In this document: positions 17,119-25,683 of the stretch, one piece after another
How positions within the stretch are numbered: position 1 is the first letter of the stretch
Layout of the letters: the number at the start of each line of letters is the position of its first letter
NCBI RefSeq assembly: GCF_023156535.1
Contig: NZ_JALNMH010000011.1
Span: forward strand, 156,317-220,316
Direction of reading: 5' to 3'
DNA from: Pseudomarimonas salicorniae
GTDB taxonomy: Bacteria; Pseudomonadota; Gammaproteobacteria; Xanthomonadales; Xanthomonadaceae
DNA length: 64,000 nucleotides
The notes under the pieces: model-generated
The model's database searches: none
What the model was told of the DNA's origin: nothing
What the model saw: only the letters and a program-made list of their open reading frames with translations
Position numbers and translations under genes: made by a program

Positions 17119-19616
17119 TCGGCTTCCGGCTGGGCGGGCGCCTTCTGCGCCGCGATCTCCGCTCGGGGGAACTGCGTGTGCTGCTCGCCGCCCTTGTGCT
17201 GGCCGTCATGGCCGTCAGCAGCGTTGGCTTTGTCACCGACCGTGCCGGTCGCGCGCTCGACCTGCAGGCCAATGCGCTTCTGGGCGGCGATGCGGTGCTG
17301 CGCGCCGATGCGCCGATCGACCCTTCGGTGCGCGCGGAGGCAGCCGAGGCCGGCCTGTCCCACACGGCGCTGATGAGCTTTCCCAGCATGCTGCGGGTCG
17401 GCGAGACCCTGCGGCTGTCCGAACTTCGCGCCCTCGACGATGGCTACCCGCTGCGCGGGGGGTTCCGCATCCAGCGCGAGGCAGGCGGCCCCGGGGTGGT
17501 CCCCGAGGCCTCGCCGCGGCCCGGTGAGGTGTGGTTGAGCCGCGCCGGCGCCAGCCAGCTCGACGCGAAACTGGGCGATCCGGTCTTTGTCGGCGAGCGC
17601 GAGCTGCGGCTGAGCGCCCTGGTGCTCGACGAACCCGACGCCGTGGTCGACTACTTCAATGCCGCGCCCAAGGCCTTTTTCCATATCGACGAGATTCCGG
17701 CGACGGGCCTTGAGCAGTTCGGCAGCCGAATCACCTACCGGGTGGTGGTCGCCGGCGAGCCGGCGGCAGTGGAACGCTGGGTGGCGGCCCGCAAGGCCGG
17801 TCTCGACCGCGGCCAGCGGCTGGAAACCGCCGCCGATGCCCGCCCCGAGATCCGCCGCGCGCTGGACCGCGCCGACCGCTTCCTCGGGCTTGCGGCCCTG
17901 GTCTCCGTGGTGCTGGCCGGCATCGCCATCGCCATGGCCGCGCGTCGCCACGTCGAACACCAGCTCGATGGCTGCGCGGTGATGCGCTGCATGGGCGCGA
18001 GCCAGAACACCCTGCTCGCGATCTACGCCGGCGAGCTGTTCTGGCTCGGCGTGCTGGGCACCGCGCTCGGCCTGCTGCTCGCCTATCTGACCCAGGCGCT
18101 GCTCGCCGGCTGGCTGGCGGCCCAGCTGGGCCTTGCCATTCCTGCGGCCGGCTGGCTGCCGGCGGCGCAGGGCCTCGGCGTCGCCATGGCCGTGCTGCTT
18201 GCCTTTGCCCTGCCGCCGATCCTCGCGCTGCGCAAGGTGCCGGCCATGCGCGTGCTGCGTCGCGACCTGGACGCCGCCTCGGTGCCGGCCTGGCTCAGTG
18301 CTGCGCTCGGCATCGTTGGCCTGGGCGCCCTGTTGTGGTGGAAGGCTGGCGACCCGAAGCTCGCCGTGATCGTGCTCGGCGGCATCGCCCTGACCCTGGT
18401 GGCCCTTGCCGCGCTCGCTTTCGCGCTGATCTTCGTGCTGCGGCGATCGCGGCGTCATCTTTCCGGCATCTGGCGCTATGGCCTGGCCAGCCTCGGGCGG
18501 CGGTCGGCCGGCAGCGTGGTCCAGGTCTCGGCTCTGGGTCTTGGGCTGATGGTGGTCCTGCTTCTGACCCTGGTCCGCACCGACCTTCTGGAGCGCTGGC
18601 GCGAGGCGTTGCCTGCCGATGCACCGAACCGGTTCCTGATCAACATCCAGCCGCATCAGGTCGAGGATGCGCGTCAGGCCCTGCTTGCGGCGGGGGCGAC
18701 GGATGCGCGGTTGCACCCGATGGTCCGCGGCCGTCTGGCCACGGTGAACGGCGAGGCGGTCGGACGCGCCGACTACGCCGATCGCGGCCCGCGGGCCCAG
18801 CGCCTGGCCGAGCGCGAGTTCAACCTGTCTTTCACCGATGCGCTGGAGCGTCCGGACAACGCGCTGGTCGCCGGCCAGTACTGGGCGGCGGACAGCACCG
18901 CAGCGGAACTGTCGGTAGAGGAGGACTTCGCCCGTGCGCTGGGCTGGGAGCTTGGCGACGTGGTCGGCTTCGAAATCGCCGGCAGCGAGGTCAGCGGGAC
19001 GATCACCAGCCTGCGTCGGGTGGACTGGGAAAGCTTCCGCCCGAACTTCTTCGTGGTCATGTCGCCGCCGACGCTGCAGGGCTTCCCTGCCAGCTACATC
19101 TCGGCGGTTCATGTCGAAGCGGCCGGGCAGCAGCAGGTCGATGGTCTGGTGCGCAGCCACCCCAACATCAGTGTGATCGATGTCGATGCCGTGCTGGCCC
19201 AGGTTCGGCGCACCGCGGATCAGGTGGCCACGTCGGTCGAGTACGTTTTCTACTTCACGCTCGGTGCGGGACTGCTGGTGCTGGTGGCGGCGATCAGCGC
19301 CACCCAGGACGAGCGCTTGCTCGAGGGCGGCGTGATGCGCGCTTTCGGCGCGACCCGACGCCAGCTGCGCGGCGCGCACCTGGCCGAGTTCGCGGCGATC
19401 GGCCTGATCGCCGGGGCCACCGCGGCCTTTGCCGCAGCGATGATCTCCGGACTGATCGCCTCACAGGTGTTCGACCTGCCCTGGCGCACCGACTGGAGCG
19501 TGGCCCTCGGTGGCGCGCTCGTGGGCGTGTTGGGCGTCACGGTGACCGGGCTGCTGGCCACCCGCAGCGTGATTGCCGCGCCGCCCGCGGTCACGCTTCG
19601 GGCTCTGCAGGCTTGA
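17115..19616 (+). CDS. ybbP: ABC transporter permease, YbbP type (FtsX/MacB superfamily)
   Basis: The 833-residue protein begins [20 protein letters not shown], the usual YbbP N-terminus, followed by one membrane helix and a large periplasmic domain (about 50-260). Two clusters of membrane helices follow, around 260-440 and 690-820, separated by a second periplasmic domain. The final cluster ends TGLLATRSVIAAPPAVTLRALQA. This layout matches the 10-helix long FtsX-type permeases. It overlaps ybbA by four bases. It probably forms an inner-membrane complex with YbbA for envelope lipid or lipoprotein work, with substrate unknown. Confidence 0.92.
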   Translation: MIGFRLGGRLLRRDLRSGELRVLLAALVLAVMAVSSVGFVTDRAGRALDLQANALLGGDAVLRADAPIDPSVRAEAAEAGLSHTALMSFPSMLRVGETLRLSELRALDDGYPLRGGFRIQREAGGPGVVPEASPRPGEVWLSRAGASQLDAKLGDPVFVGERELRLSALVLDEPDAVVDYFNAAPKAFFHIDEIPATGLEQFGSRITYRVVVAGEPAAVERWVAARKAGLDRGQRLETAADARPEIRRALDRADRFLGLAALVSVVLAGIAIAMAARRHVEHQLDGCAVMRCMGASQNTLLAIYAGELFWLGVLGTALGLLLAYLTQALLAGWLAAQLGLAIPAAGWLPAAQGLGVAMAVLLAFALPPILALRKVPAMRVLRRDLDAASVPAWLSAALGIVGLGALLWWKAGDPKLAVIVLGGIALTLVALAALAFALIFVLRRSRRHLSGIWRYGLASLGRRSAGSVVQVSALGLGLMVVLLLTLVRTDLLERWREALPADAPNRFLINIQPHQVEDARQALLAAGATDARLHPMVRGRLATVNGEAVGRADYADRGPRAQRLAEREFNLSFTDALERPDNALVAGQYWAADSTAAELSVEEDFARALGWELGDVVGFEIAGSEVSGTITSLRRVDWESFRPNFFVVMSPPTLQGFPASYISAVHVEAAGQQQVDGLVRSHPNISVIDVDAVLAQVRRTADQVATSVEYVFYFTLGAGLLVLVAAISATQDERLLEGGVMRAFGATRRQLRGAHLAEFAAIGLIAGATAAFAAAMISGLIASQVFDLPWRTDWSVALGGALVGVLGVTVTGLLATRSVIAAPPAVTLRALQA

Positions 19617-19681
19617 TCCTGCGCAAGATGGGGCGGGGATCAGTGCGCTAGCTTGTTCGGCAATCCCTACGGAGGCCGACC

Positions 19682-20251
19682 ATGCGCTGCATTCCGATGG
19701 TCCTGCTCTTGCTCGCCGCGCCCTGCCTGATGGCTGCGGACATTGCGCCCTGCCTGGATTGCCATCGCCCGGGCGCCAGGGAGGGCCTGGCGCCCCTTCT
19801 CGAAGGCCAGCACCGGACCTATCTGGAAATCCAGCTGCGGCGATTCAAGCACCACATGCGGACCAGTTTTCCGATGCAGGATCTGGCCCGTGGCATCGGG
19901 GAAGAGCAGGTCGCCGAGCTGGCCGCCGAGCTCGGCGCGCGGCCCTGGCAGTCCGCGCCGACGCTGCAGCCGGCCAAGGCGGTCAAGCGTGGGGCGAGGC
20001 TTGCCGAGCGCCGCGACTGCCGGTCCTGCCACGGCGACGAGCTGGTGGGTGGTGGAAGTATTCCGCGCCTTGCCGGACAGGCCGCGCCCTACCTCCGCCA
20101 GCAGCTGGTCTACTTCTCGGCCGGGGAGCGCCACCATCCACCCACCGGCGGGGGCCAGCGCATGGAGGCGCTGAGGGAGGATCAGGCTGCCGATCTCGCC
20201 GCCTGGCTGTCCTCGCTGGGCGCCATTCCGCCGGGCGCTACCGGGCGCTGA
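19682..20251 (+). CDS. Dihaem cytochrome c (c4/c553-like)
   Basis: The 189-residue protein starts at ATG 19682 behind ACGGAGG. The signal peptide is MRCIPMVLLLLAAPCLMA. Two haem sites are visible, CLDCH (about residue 25) and CRSCH (about residue 117). Each precedes a class I fold half with LLEGQHRTYLEIQLRRFKHH and LAGQAAPYLRQQLVYFSAG. That phrase is the hallmark of cytochrome c4-type proteins, and the candidate methionine ligands are MRTSFPMQ and GQRMEAL. The first half is shorter than in classic c4. It is a periplasmic electron carrier, partner unknown. The 3' end overlaps the convergent beta-helix gene by 14 bp. Confidence 0.87.
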   Translation: MRCIPMVLLLLAAPCLMAADIAPCLDCHRPGAREGLAPLLEGQHRTYLEIQLRRFKHHMRTSFPMQDLARGIGEEQVAELAAELGARPWQSAPTLQPAKAVKRGARLAERRDCRSCHGDELVGGGSIPRLAGQAAPYLRQQLVYFSAGERHHPPTGGGQRMEALREDQAADLAAWLSSLGAIPPGATGR

Positions 20252-20984
20252 GTGCCGAACCGCTGATCCGCCCGCCGGAAAGGTTCAGCACGGACTGCAG
20301 CTCCGCGCTGTCGGGAAGCAGGTCGTTGAACAGGTTGTCGGCGAGGCTGACGCCCTCGGCGTGGATCTGGCCGCGATTTACGAAGGCGGCCGCTGACAGT
20401 GGGCGCGTCTGGGTGCGGGTTATCCGGTTGCCGGTCAGGCTTGTGCGCTCGACCTCCAGCGTTCCCTCGTTGTTCAGCAGGGCGGCGGTGCCTTCCGGGG
20501 CGTGCACCACGTTGTATTCGATGCGGCTGTCCTCGAGGCTGAGCGAGCCATGATTGGCGATGATTGGATGCTCGCCCCGCGCCAGGCTGTCGCTGATCGT
20601 CACCCGCTCGAGATGCATCCTGCCGTGATTGCGGATCGCACCCTGGTTGGCCTCGGCCAGGGTGAGATCGCGGATGATCCCCTCGCCGCCGGCGGATACG
20701 TGGAAGAAGTGCATCGGACGATGGCTCCAGCCACGGATCTCTGCGCCGCGCCCTTCTATGACCACCTGGCTGCGGATGGCTGGCAGGGCAAGCCCTTCGG
20801 AGTCGGTGAGGTCCAGCGTGTAGAGACCGCCGGGGTGAAGCCGGATGTAATGCGGTCCAGCTGACTGCGCCGCCTGCTGCAGGGCACGGATGAGTCCCGC
20901 GCTGTCGCGGTTGCCGATGGTTACGGTGTCCGCCATCACGCCCTGGGCGGCGAGCAGGGTGGCCAGCATGAGGATGCTGCGCAT
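20238..20984 (-). CDS. Exported beta-helix repeat protein
   Basis: ATG 20984 was chosen because GGAGG lies just upstream and it gives signal peptide MRSILMLATLLAAQGVMA; the 248-residue product is shorter than the open frame. The mature chain shows regular parallel beta-helix coils: GLIRALQQAAQSAGPHYIRL, VVIEGRGAEIRGW, GIIRDLTLAEANQGAIRN, MHLERVTISDS, LSLEDSRIEYN and LEVERTSLTGN. The pattern resembles polymorphic-outer-membrane/choice-of-anchor helices rather than an enzyme with a visible active site. Function is unknown. It is a single gene convergent with the cytochrome gene. Confidence 0.78.
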   Translation of the reverse strand: MRSILMLATLLAAQGVMADTVTIGNRDSAGLIRALQQAAQSAGPHYIRLHPGGLYTLDLTDSEGLALPAIRSQVVIEGRGAEIRGWSHRPMHFFHVSAGGEGIIRDLTLAEANQGAIRNHGRMHLERVTISDSLARGEHPIIANHGSLSLEDSRIEYNVVHAPEGTAALLNNEGTLEVERTSLTGNRITRTQTRPLSAAAFVNRGQIHAEGVSLADNLFNDLLPDSAELQSVLNLSGGRISGSALSAR

Positions 20985-21115
20985 GGAATGCCTCCGGGTG
21001 CAGGGATGGGCACACCTTCTCAGGGCCTTCTGGAGCACTTGCTCGGATCGCTTGGGACAGGCTTGCAGGCCCGCTCCCAGGCCATTTCGCCAGGCGCTTC
21101 ACCCTGCATTAAAGT

Positions 21116-21143
21116 TTGGTTAGACTCGAAGTCACTGTATTGC
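21116..21143 (+). promoter_or_regulatory. Possible promoter of the cold-shock gene
   Basis: TTGGTT (21116-21121) and TATTGC (21138-21143) are separated by 16 bases in an AT-richer patch. Use of this site would give a leader of about 130 nt, similar in length to the long leaders of CspA-type genes. The boxes are only partial matches to sigma70 consensus. Confidence 0.35.
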
Positions 21144-21234
21144 AATGGGTCCTGGAACATCGAGACCCGATGGGCTGATCGTGATCCGCATCATCGCCAC
21201 CGACGCAGACGGTGCTCCTTGCAACGCAGTAAGT

Positions 21235-21258
21235 CCGCGCGGGGAGACCGCGGTTTTT
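21235..21258 (+). promoter_or_regulatory. Hairpin plus T-tract in the cold-shock leader (possible attenuator)
   Basis: CCGCG (21235-21239) can pair with CGCGG (21249-21253), directly followed by TTTTT (21254-21258), 24 bases before the start codon. This looks like a short intrinsic terminator within the 5' UTR. The ribosome-binding GAGGAG lies right after it. It could give temperature- or antitermination-dependent control, fitting known regulation of cold-shock mRNAs by leader structure. Confidence 0.45.
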
Positions 21259-21281
21259 GATTAGCTTCGAGGAGCAGTTTC

Positions 21282-21491
21282 ATGTCCGACCGTCAGATCG
21301 GAACCGTCAAGTGGTTCAACGATGCCAAGGGGTTTGGCTTCATTAGCCGCGAGAACGGCGACGATGTATTCGTCCACTTCCGCGCCATCCAGGGCACGGG
21401 TTTTCGTTCCCTCCAGGAAGGCCAGAAGGTGAGCTTCAAGGTCGTGCAGGGCCAGAAAGGCCTGCAAGCCGACGAGGTGCAAGCGGTCTGA
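21282..21491 (+). CDS. cspA: Cold-shock domain protein
   Basis: The 69-residue protein is a complete single cold-shock domain. RNP1 is KGFGFIS and RNP2 is VFVHF, framed by GTVKWFNDA at the start and [20 protein letters not shown] at the end. Such proteins bind single-stranded RNA/DNA and melt mRNA structure. The symbol is by family; which csp paralogue this is cannot be told. It is a single gene with strong SD (GAGGAG), a leader hairpin before it and an intrinsic terminator after it. Confidence 0.95.
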   Translation: MSDRQIGTVKWFNDAKGFGFISRENGDDVFVHFRAIQGTGFRSLQEGQKVSFKVVQGQKGLQADEVQAV

Positions 21492-21518
21492 GGCCGCCCC
21501 TCGGATAGCCGCACCGTG

Positions 21519-21544
21519 ACCCCGGCTCCGGCCGGGGTTTTTTT
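21519..21544 (+). terminator. Intrinsic terminator of the cold-shock gene
   Basis: ACCCCGGC and GCCGGGGT pair around a short CTCCG-type loop and are followed by seven T residues, 28 bases after the stop codon. It is one of the few textbook Rho-independent terminators in the window. Confidence 0.9.
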
Positions 21545-21586
21545 GCCGACGGTAGAGTGATGTGCGCCCCTTCCGTGGCGCAATGC

Positions 21587-21956
21587 GGGCGCGAAGCAGA
21601 CGTACCGCAGAACCCGAATGTAGGAGCCAGCTTGCTGGCGATAGGCGCCCCGGATGGGACGATCGCCAGCAAGCTGGCTCATGCAACGGTGCTGCCAGGT
21701 CCGGTTTGTGCCGCGAAGCAGGCCTTACCGCAGTCAAATTGTGGGAGTGCCCTTGGGCGCGACCGCGGAGATCCGCTCTGCCCGCGGTGTCTGGTGAATC
21801 CGATACGCCGCGGTCGCGCCCAAGGACGCTCCCACAGTCGGGCTTCGTTGGGCGTCAGCGAAGCCCCATAGGGTGTGCCTTGGCGCACCGATACGGGCGT
21901 TTGGAAGGTATGCCCGGTGCGGCAAGCCGCACCCTATGAATATCTGCTTCGCGCCC
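21587..21956. mobile_element. Composite REP module B (R1-R2-R3) with 14-bp terminal inverted repeats
   Basis: The left end GGGCGCGAAGCAGA (21587-21600) is exactly mirrored by TCTGCTTCGCGCCC (21943-21956). Inside lie three palindromic units. R1 (21620-21684) has GAGCCAGCTTGCTGGCGAT facing its complement. R2 (21741-21835) has GTGGGAGTGCCCTTGGGCGC facing its complement. R3 (21866-21938) runs from CATAGGGTGTGCC to GCCGCACCCTATG. It fills most of the gap 21492-21982 and contains no credible gene. It is closely similar to module D at 52780, and to module C at 37020 in the opposite orientation. Confidence 0.75.
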
Positions 21957-21982
21957 TTTTCTGCCTCACCCCCTGGCCCCGG

Positions 21983-22684
21983 TTACTGGATCAGGTCGAC
22001 TTGTCGCGCGGCGGTTTGCGTGAGCAGGCTGTAGTGGGCGAGCGCATAGGTGGTGCTGCTGTTCTCGCCCCAGATCGAGGAGCTGTGCACGCCGCCGACG
22101 GTGCACACGCCGGTGCTGCAGACGATCTGGTCCGACCATGACTTGATCGAGTGCACGCGGTCGGCAAAACGGGTGCCGTACAGGTCGTTGAGGAAGGGGT
22201 TGCCGACCGACAGGCCCCAGCTGCCGCAGGTGCTGGTCCACACGTTGTACGGCCAGCTGCCGCAGCTCCACAGTCCGCGTACGGCGCCGGCGACGCCGAC
22301 GAAGCTCTGCACATAGCCGCGCAGTCCATTGCGCTTGATGACCCGTCCGGCAAGCGTCACGCCCATCGAGTGGCCGATGACGTCGACCCGGCCGGTGCAG
22401 GAGCCGGCAATGGCCTCGATCATGGCGTCGAGCACCGGGGCCTCCTCGCTGCCGTAGTGGTCATTGCAGGCCGCGCAGCTGCGGCTGCCCCAGGCCGGTC
22501 GGTGGATCTGGCTGGCGGCGTAGCCGCGCCGCTGCAGCTCGCTCACCGTGTTGTTGAAATCCGAGGGCGAGCCGGTATTGCCATGCACCAGGACCACGCT
22601 GTCGCGGCACTGCGCGAAGGCGCCACCGGCCAGCATCAGCATCGCCACCGCGGTCAGCTGCCGCAGTCCAGAACAGATCCGCAT
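21983..22684 (-). CDS. Secreted alpha/beta-hydrolase lipase (class 2 triacylglycerol lipase-like)
   Basis: ATG 22684 is preferred, with GGGGAGGA at proper spacing, giving 233 residues. The signal peptide is MRICSGLRQLTAVAMLMLAGGAFA. Oxyanion-hole motif VVLVHGNTGSPSDF is followed by the nucleophile elbow VIGHSMGVTLAG and a late histidine in ALAHYSLL. An acid in KSWSDQIV is a plausible third member of the triad. At least eight cysteines in the mature chain imply disulfides, as in other secreted class 2 lipases. Likely role is extracellular ester or lipid hydrolysis. No lipase foldase gene is adjacent. Confidence 0.85.
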   Translation of the reverse strand: MRICSGLRQLTAVAMLMLAGGAFAQCRDSVVLVHGNTGSPSDFNNTVSELQRRGYAASQIHRPAWGSRSCAACNDHYGSEEAPVLDAMIEAIAGSCTGRVDVIGHSMGVTLAGRVIKRNGLRGYVQSFVGVAGAVRGLWSCGSWPYNVWTSTCGSWGLSVGNPFLNDLYGTRFADRVHSIKSWSDQIVCSTGVCTVGGVHSSSIWGENSSTTYALAHYSLLTQTAARQVDLIQ

Positions 22685-22909
22685 CGAACGATCCTCCCCG
22701 ATCATCGCGCTGTGTGCGCGAGCTCACGCTAGGCCCGGTGGCGGGGTCTGCCTGCTGTACCAAAGGGCAGGGGGCTTGCTGCGTTGCCGCAGTGCATGGC
22801 TGGGCGAGCGCTGCGCTGCGCGGAAGGGGGCTTGCTGCGCCGCCGCAGACGGGCCGACGAACGGCGGGGGCTCCTGCCGCGGCCAGGGCGCCGCGGCAGG
22901 AGTTGGGGC

Positions 22910-24142
22910 TCAGCGGAACGCGGCGATGGAAGCCCGCGTGTTGTTCAGTACCCGCGCGTTGTCGTGGGTGGCCGCGGTACCCATGGCGACGCCGCCATAC
23001 GTCCGGTTCGGGTTGGACCAGTAGTTGATGCGCGGACAGCCGCCGGTGCAGGCATAGGCCATCACCGTGCGCCAAGCCTTCGACGGCGCCTGGTAGCCAT
23101 GGCCGTAGGCGTAGGGCGTCGTTGACGGGTCGTTCGCCGGATCGTGGCGGGCGGCCTGCAGATGGCCGATCTCATGGCCGAAGCTGTAGTAGCCGGTGGC
23201 GCAGTCCCAATGCACCGCCGCGAAGGCGGTGGTGGCGCTGGCGCCGATGGCCGAGGCCAGGCCACAGGAGCTGCTGTTGTTGATGAAGAACATCACCACA
23301 TCGGCGGTTTGCTGGTTGCGCAGGCTGTGCACGCTGTCCAGATAGCCGTCGGTGGTGCCGCGGATGCGTGCGAGGTCGGTGCTGAAGCTGCCCGACTCGG
23401 TGTAGCTCGCGGTGTAGACGCCGGCCGACTGCAGGGTGATGCTGATGCCGGAGTTGGCATAGCTCTGGTTGGCCTCGGTGATCGACAGGTTGACCAGGCC
23501 GACGATGTCGCCGGCGGCGTTCTTGGCCGCGGTGGTGGCCACGCTCATCACGCGGATCGTGGTGTTGGCCTTGGCACTGTCGCCTTGCAACTCACCGCGG
23601 GCGAGGGCACCTGCCAGCGGGCCGTCCGGCACGTGGACTCCCTCGGGATGATCGGCCGGGACCAGGGTCTCATCGAACTCGATGATGGCGTGACCGCCGG
23701 AGGACAGCGGGCGGATCTTGTAGAGCTGGCCATCGACGCGGACGCTGCCGGTCAGCTTTCCGTGGTTGTCGACCAGGGTGACGCTGTTCATCGGGTCGAA
23801 GGCGACCTCACCGGACTTGCCGGTCCGGGCGAGATCGGTAAGCAGGCCTTCCCAGATCAGCAGGCCGCTCTCGTCGCGGCGGCTGCGCACTTCGGTGACG
23901 TCCAGCGACAGCCCCGGGGCCAGCTGCAGGCTGATCGAGCCTCCGCGCTTGGACAGCTGGCCGCGGTCGAGGTGGAAGGCGCGGATCGAGCGGTTGGCCG
24001 GGTTGGCGCGCCAATCCTGGATCTCGGCAGCAGAAACCAGGTCTTCGCCGTCGAAGCGGATGTCGGTATTGCCGGCGGCGAGCGCCGGGTCGAGCGGGCA
24101 CAGCAGGGCAGCGGCAAGAGCCGCGGCGAGCACGGAACGCAT
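22910..24142 (-). CDS. Secreted peptidyl-Asp-type zinc metallopeptidase (M72-like)
   Basis: The 410-residue pre-proprotein has signal peptide MRSVLAAALAAALLCPLDPALA. A propeptide-like region of about 170 residues precedes the metzincin catalytic part. The zinc motif is HEIGHLQAARHD (HExxHxxxxxHD) and the Met-turn is TVMAYAC. Conserved tracts NLSITEANQSYANSGI and DVVMFFINN, and several Cys, match M72 peptidyl-Asp metalloendopeptidases. It is probably secreted and self-processed. It is transcribed alone from a good promoter candidate at 24249-24277. Confidence 0.88.
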   Translation of the reverse strand: MRSVLAAALAAALLCPLDPALAAGNTDIRFDGEDLVSAAEIQDWRANPANRSIRAFHLDRGQLSKRGGSISLQLAPGLSLDVTEVRSRRDESGLLIWEGLLTDLARTGKSGEVAFDPMNSVTLVDNHGKLTGSVRVDGQLYKIRPLSSGGHAIIEFDETLVPADHPEGVHVPDGPLAGALARGELQGDSAKANTTIRVMSVATTAAKNAAGDIVGLVNLSITEANQSYANSGISITLQSAGVYTASYTESGSFSTDLARIRGTTDGYLDSVHSLRNQQTADVVMFFINNSSSCGLASAIGASATTAFAAVHWDCATGYYSFGHEIGHLQAARHDPANDPSTTPYAYGHGYQAPSKAWRTVMAYACTGGCPRINYWSNPNRTYGGVAMGTAATHDNARVLNNTRASIAAFR

Positions 24143-24248
24143 GTGAGACTCCCAACAGGATGACGGTGCGCCCCCAGTCGCCGGCCCCTGTCGGGCGCTG
24201 GTCTTGCGTCAGGACGTACGGAGTGCGCGGGCACCGAGCGCAGGGTCG

Positions 24249-24277
24249 ATTTATTCAGGTCGCGTTCACGCTGACAA
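24249..24277 (-). promoter_or_regulatory. Sigma70-like promoter of the M72 protease gene
   Basis: On the minus strand TTGTCA (24277-24272) and ATAAAT (24254-24249) are spaced by 17 bases, in a locally AT-rich patch. The predicted transcript would start near 24242 and have a leader of about 100 nt. Just upstream, CCTAGGG and CCCTA-type repeats may be regulator sites. Confidence 0.45.
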
Positions 24278-24399
24278 TAGGGGTTTCACCCTAGGGGGAT
24301 CTCTATCCGACGGACGGTAGTGCTACCTGTCTGAGGATCTTTATGTCACGAGTATCCGCCGCTACGGAGGTGGGCGTCCGCGGGTCGGAGCCGGGTCGG

Positions 24400-24798
24400 C
24401 TACGACTTGAAATCGCGGTGGCAGGCCTTGCAGCTGTCGCCGATCCGGCCGAGGGCTTCGCCGGCCTCGGCGCAGTCGGTCAACGCGGTTTGGCGGGCCG
24501 ACTCGGCAGCCTGCTGAAGCTTGTCCGCGTAGTCGCCGAACAGTTCGTCCTGCTCCCCGATCGGCAGGAAGGCCGGGCGCACGTCCCGCGACAGGATGGC
24601 AAGTGCCTCGACGTGGCGGGCGAGATCCGCATCGCACTTTCCGGCGGTGACCTGGTCGCGGGCCGCGCCGAGGTGGTGGCCGAACAGGGCCATGACGCCC
24701 TTGGGGAAGGCGGTCGCAGGGCGCAGGGCATTGAGCACGCTGAGCGTGGCGAATGCGCCGATCATCAGTCCAAGAAGGATCCAGGCCAGTGCCTTCAC
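24400..24798 (-). CDS. Class II cytochrome c (c556-like), membrane-anchored
   Basis: The 132-residue protein starts at GTG 24798 behind GGAG. One N-terminal hydrophobic segment (ALAWILLGLMIGAFATLSVL) acts as signal or anchor. A helical bundle body follows, with a single haem site CKACHRDF at the extreme C-terminus, the arrangement of cytochromes c' and c556. PKGVMALFGHHLGAARDQV matches the first helix of that family, and a Met there could be the axial ligand. It is periplasmic with an unknown partner, and divergent from tcdA. Confidence 0.85.
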   Translation of the reverse strand: MKALAWILLGLMIGAFATLSVLNALRPATAFPKGVMALFGHHLGAARDQVTAGKCDADLARHVEALAILSRDVRPAFLPIGEQDELFGDYADKLQQAAESARQTALTDCAEAGEALGRIGDSCKACHRDFKS

Positions 24799-24876
24799 GC
24801 GCGGTCTCCGCTAAGAGGGGAAGGGCAGAATGCTTTACCCTTGCCGCCCGATCCAGCACCCCCCGCCCCAGGACGA

Positions 24877-25683
24877 GTGGAAAACGCGACCGCCCCCCCG
24901 AGATTCGCCGGCATCGACCGCCTGTATGGCCATGGCAGCGTGGCCGCGCTGGGCCGCATGCGGGTGGTCGTGGTCGGCGTCGGCGGCGTCGGCTCCTGGC
25001 TGGTCGAAGCCCTCTTGCGCAGCGGTGTAGGTCGCCTGCGCCTGATCGATGCCGATGACGTCTGCGAGAGCAACGTCAACCGCCAGCTGCCGGCGCTGGA
25101 AGGCAGCTTCGGTCGCAGCAAGGTCGCCCTGCTGGCCGAGCGGGCGCGGCTGATCAATCCCGAGGCCGAGGTCGAGCCCCTGGCGCAGATGCTCACAGCC
25201 TCGAATCTTGAAGCCTTGCTGGAGGGCGTCGATCTGGTGCTGGATGCCTGCGACAGCTTCCGAAGCAAGGTCGAGCTGATCGCCTGGTGCCGGCGCCGCA
25301 AGCTGCCGCTGATCGTCTCGGGTTCGGCCGGCGGCCGCACCGACCCGACCCAGGTCCGGGTGCGCGACCTTTCGCGCACCGAACATGACGCCCTGCTCGC
25401 GCTGATCCGCAAGAAGCTGCGCCAGGAGTTCAACTTCCCGAAGAACCCGGACCGCTACTTCGGTGTGCCGGCGGTGTACTCGCTGGAGAACGTGCGCTAT
25501 CCGCAGGCCGATGGCAGCGTCTGCGGCACCCGACCCCAGCTGGGCAAGGATGCCGCCTTCAAGCTCGATTGCGGGGCGGGGCTGGGCGCCGCCACACACA
25601 TAACCGGCAGTTTCGCCTTCGCCATGGCCGGTCGGGCGATCCAGCTGCTGCTGGCCCGGGCCGCAGCCTCAGCGGACGAATAG
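24877..25683 (+). CDS. tcdA: tRNA threonylcarbamoyladenosine dehydratase (TcdA/CsdL)
   Basis: The frame is open from 24343, but the family starts near RFAGIDRLYGHGSV. GTG 24877 gives 268 residues, the usual length. The ThiF/E1-like nucleotide-binding fold is clear: VVVVGVGGVGSWLVEALLRSGV, LIDADDVCESNVNRQLPA and LVLDACDSFRSK. The C-terminal part GAATHITGSFAFAMAGRAI is typical of TcdA. The enzyme dehydrates t6A37 of tRNA to the cyclic form using ATP. It overlaps the convergent tatD-type gene by 15 bp. Confidence 0.9.
   Translation: MENATAPPRFAGIDRLYGHGSVAALGRMRVVVVGVGGVGSWLVEALLRSGVGRLRLIDADDVCESNVNRQLPALEGSFGRSKVALLAERARLINPEAEVEPLAQMLTASNLEALLEGVDLVLDACDSFRSKVELIAWCRRRKLPLIVSGSAGGRTDPTQVRVRDLSRTEHDALLALIRKKLRQEFNFPKNPDRYFGVPAVYSLENVRYPQADGSVCGTRPQLGKDAAFKLDCGAGLGAATHITGSFAFAMAGRAIQLLLARAAASADE

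Noticed and set aside
17022..19379. 785-codon antisense frame over ybbP
   Set aside because: Composition typical of antisense to GC-rich membrane protein; no domain and the ybbP product is complete.
21557..21939. Small open frames inside the composite REP modules (also near 37170 and 52825)
   Set aside because: They are translations of palindromic repeats, appear in several frames and copies and have no gene features.
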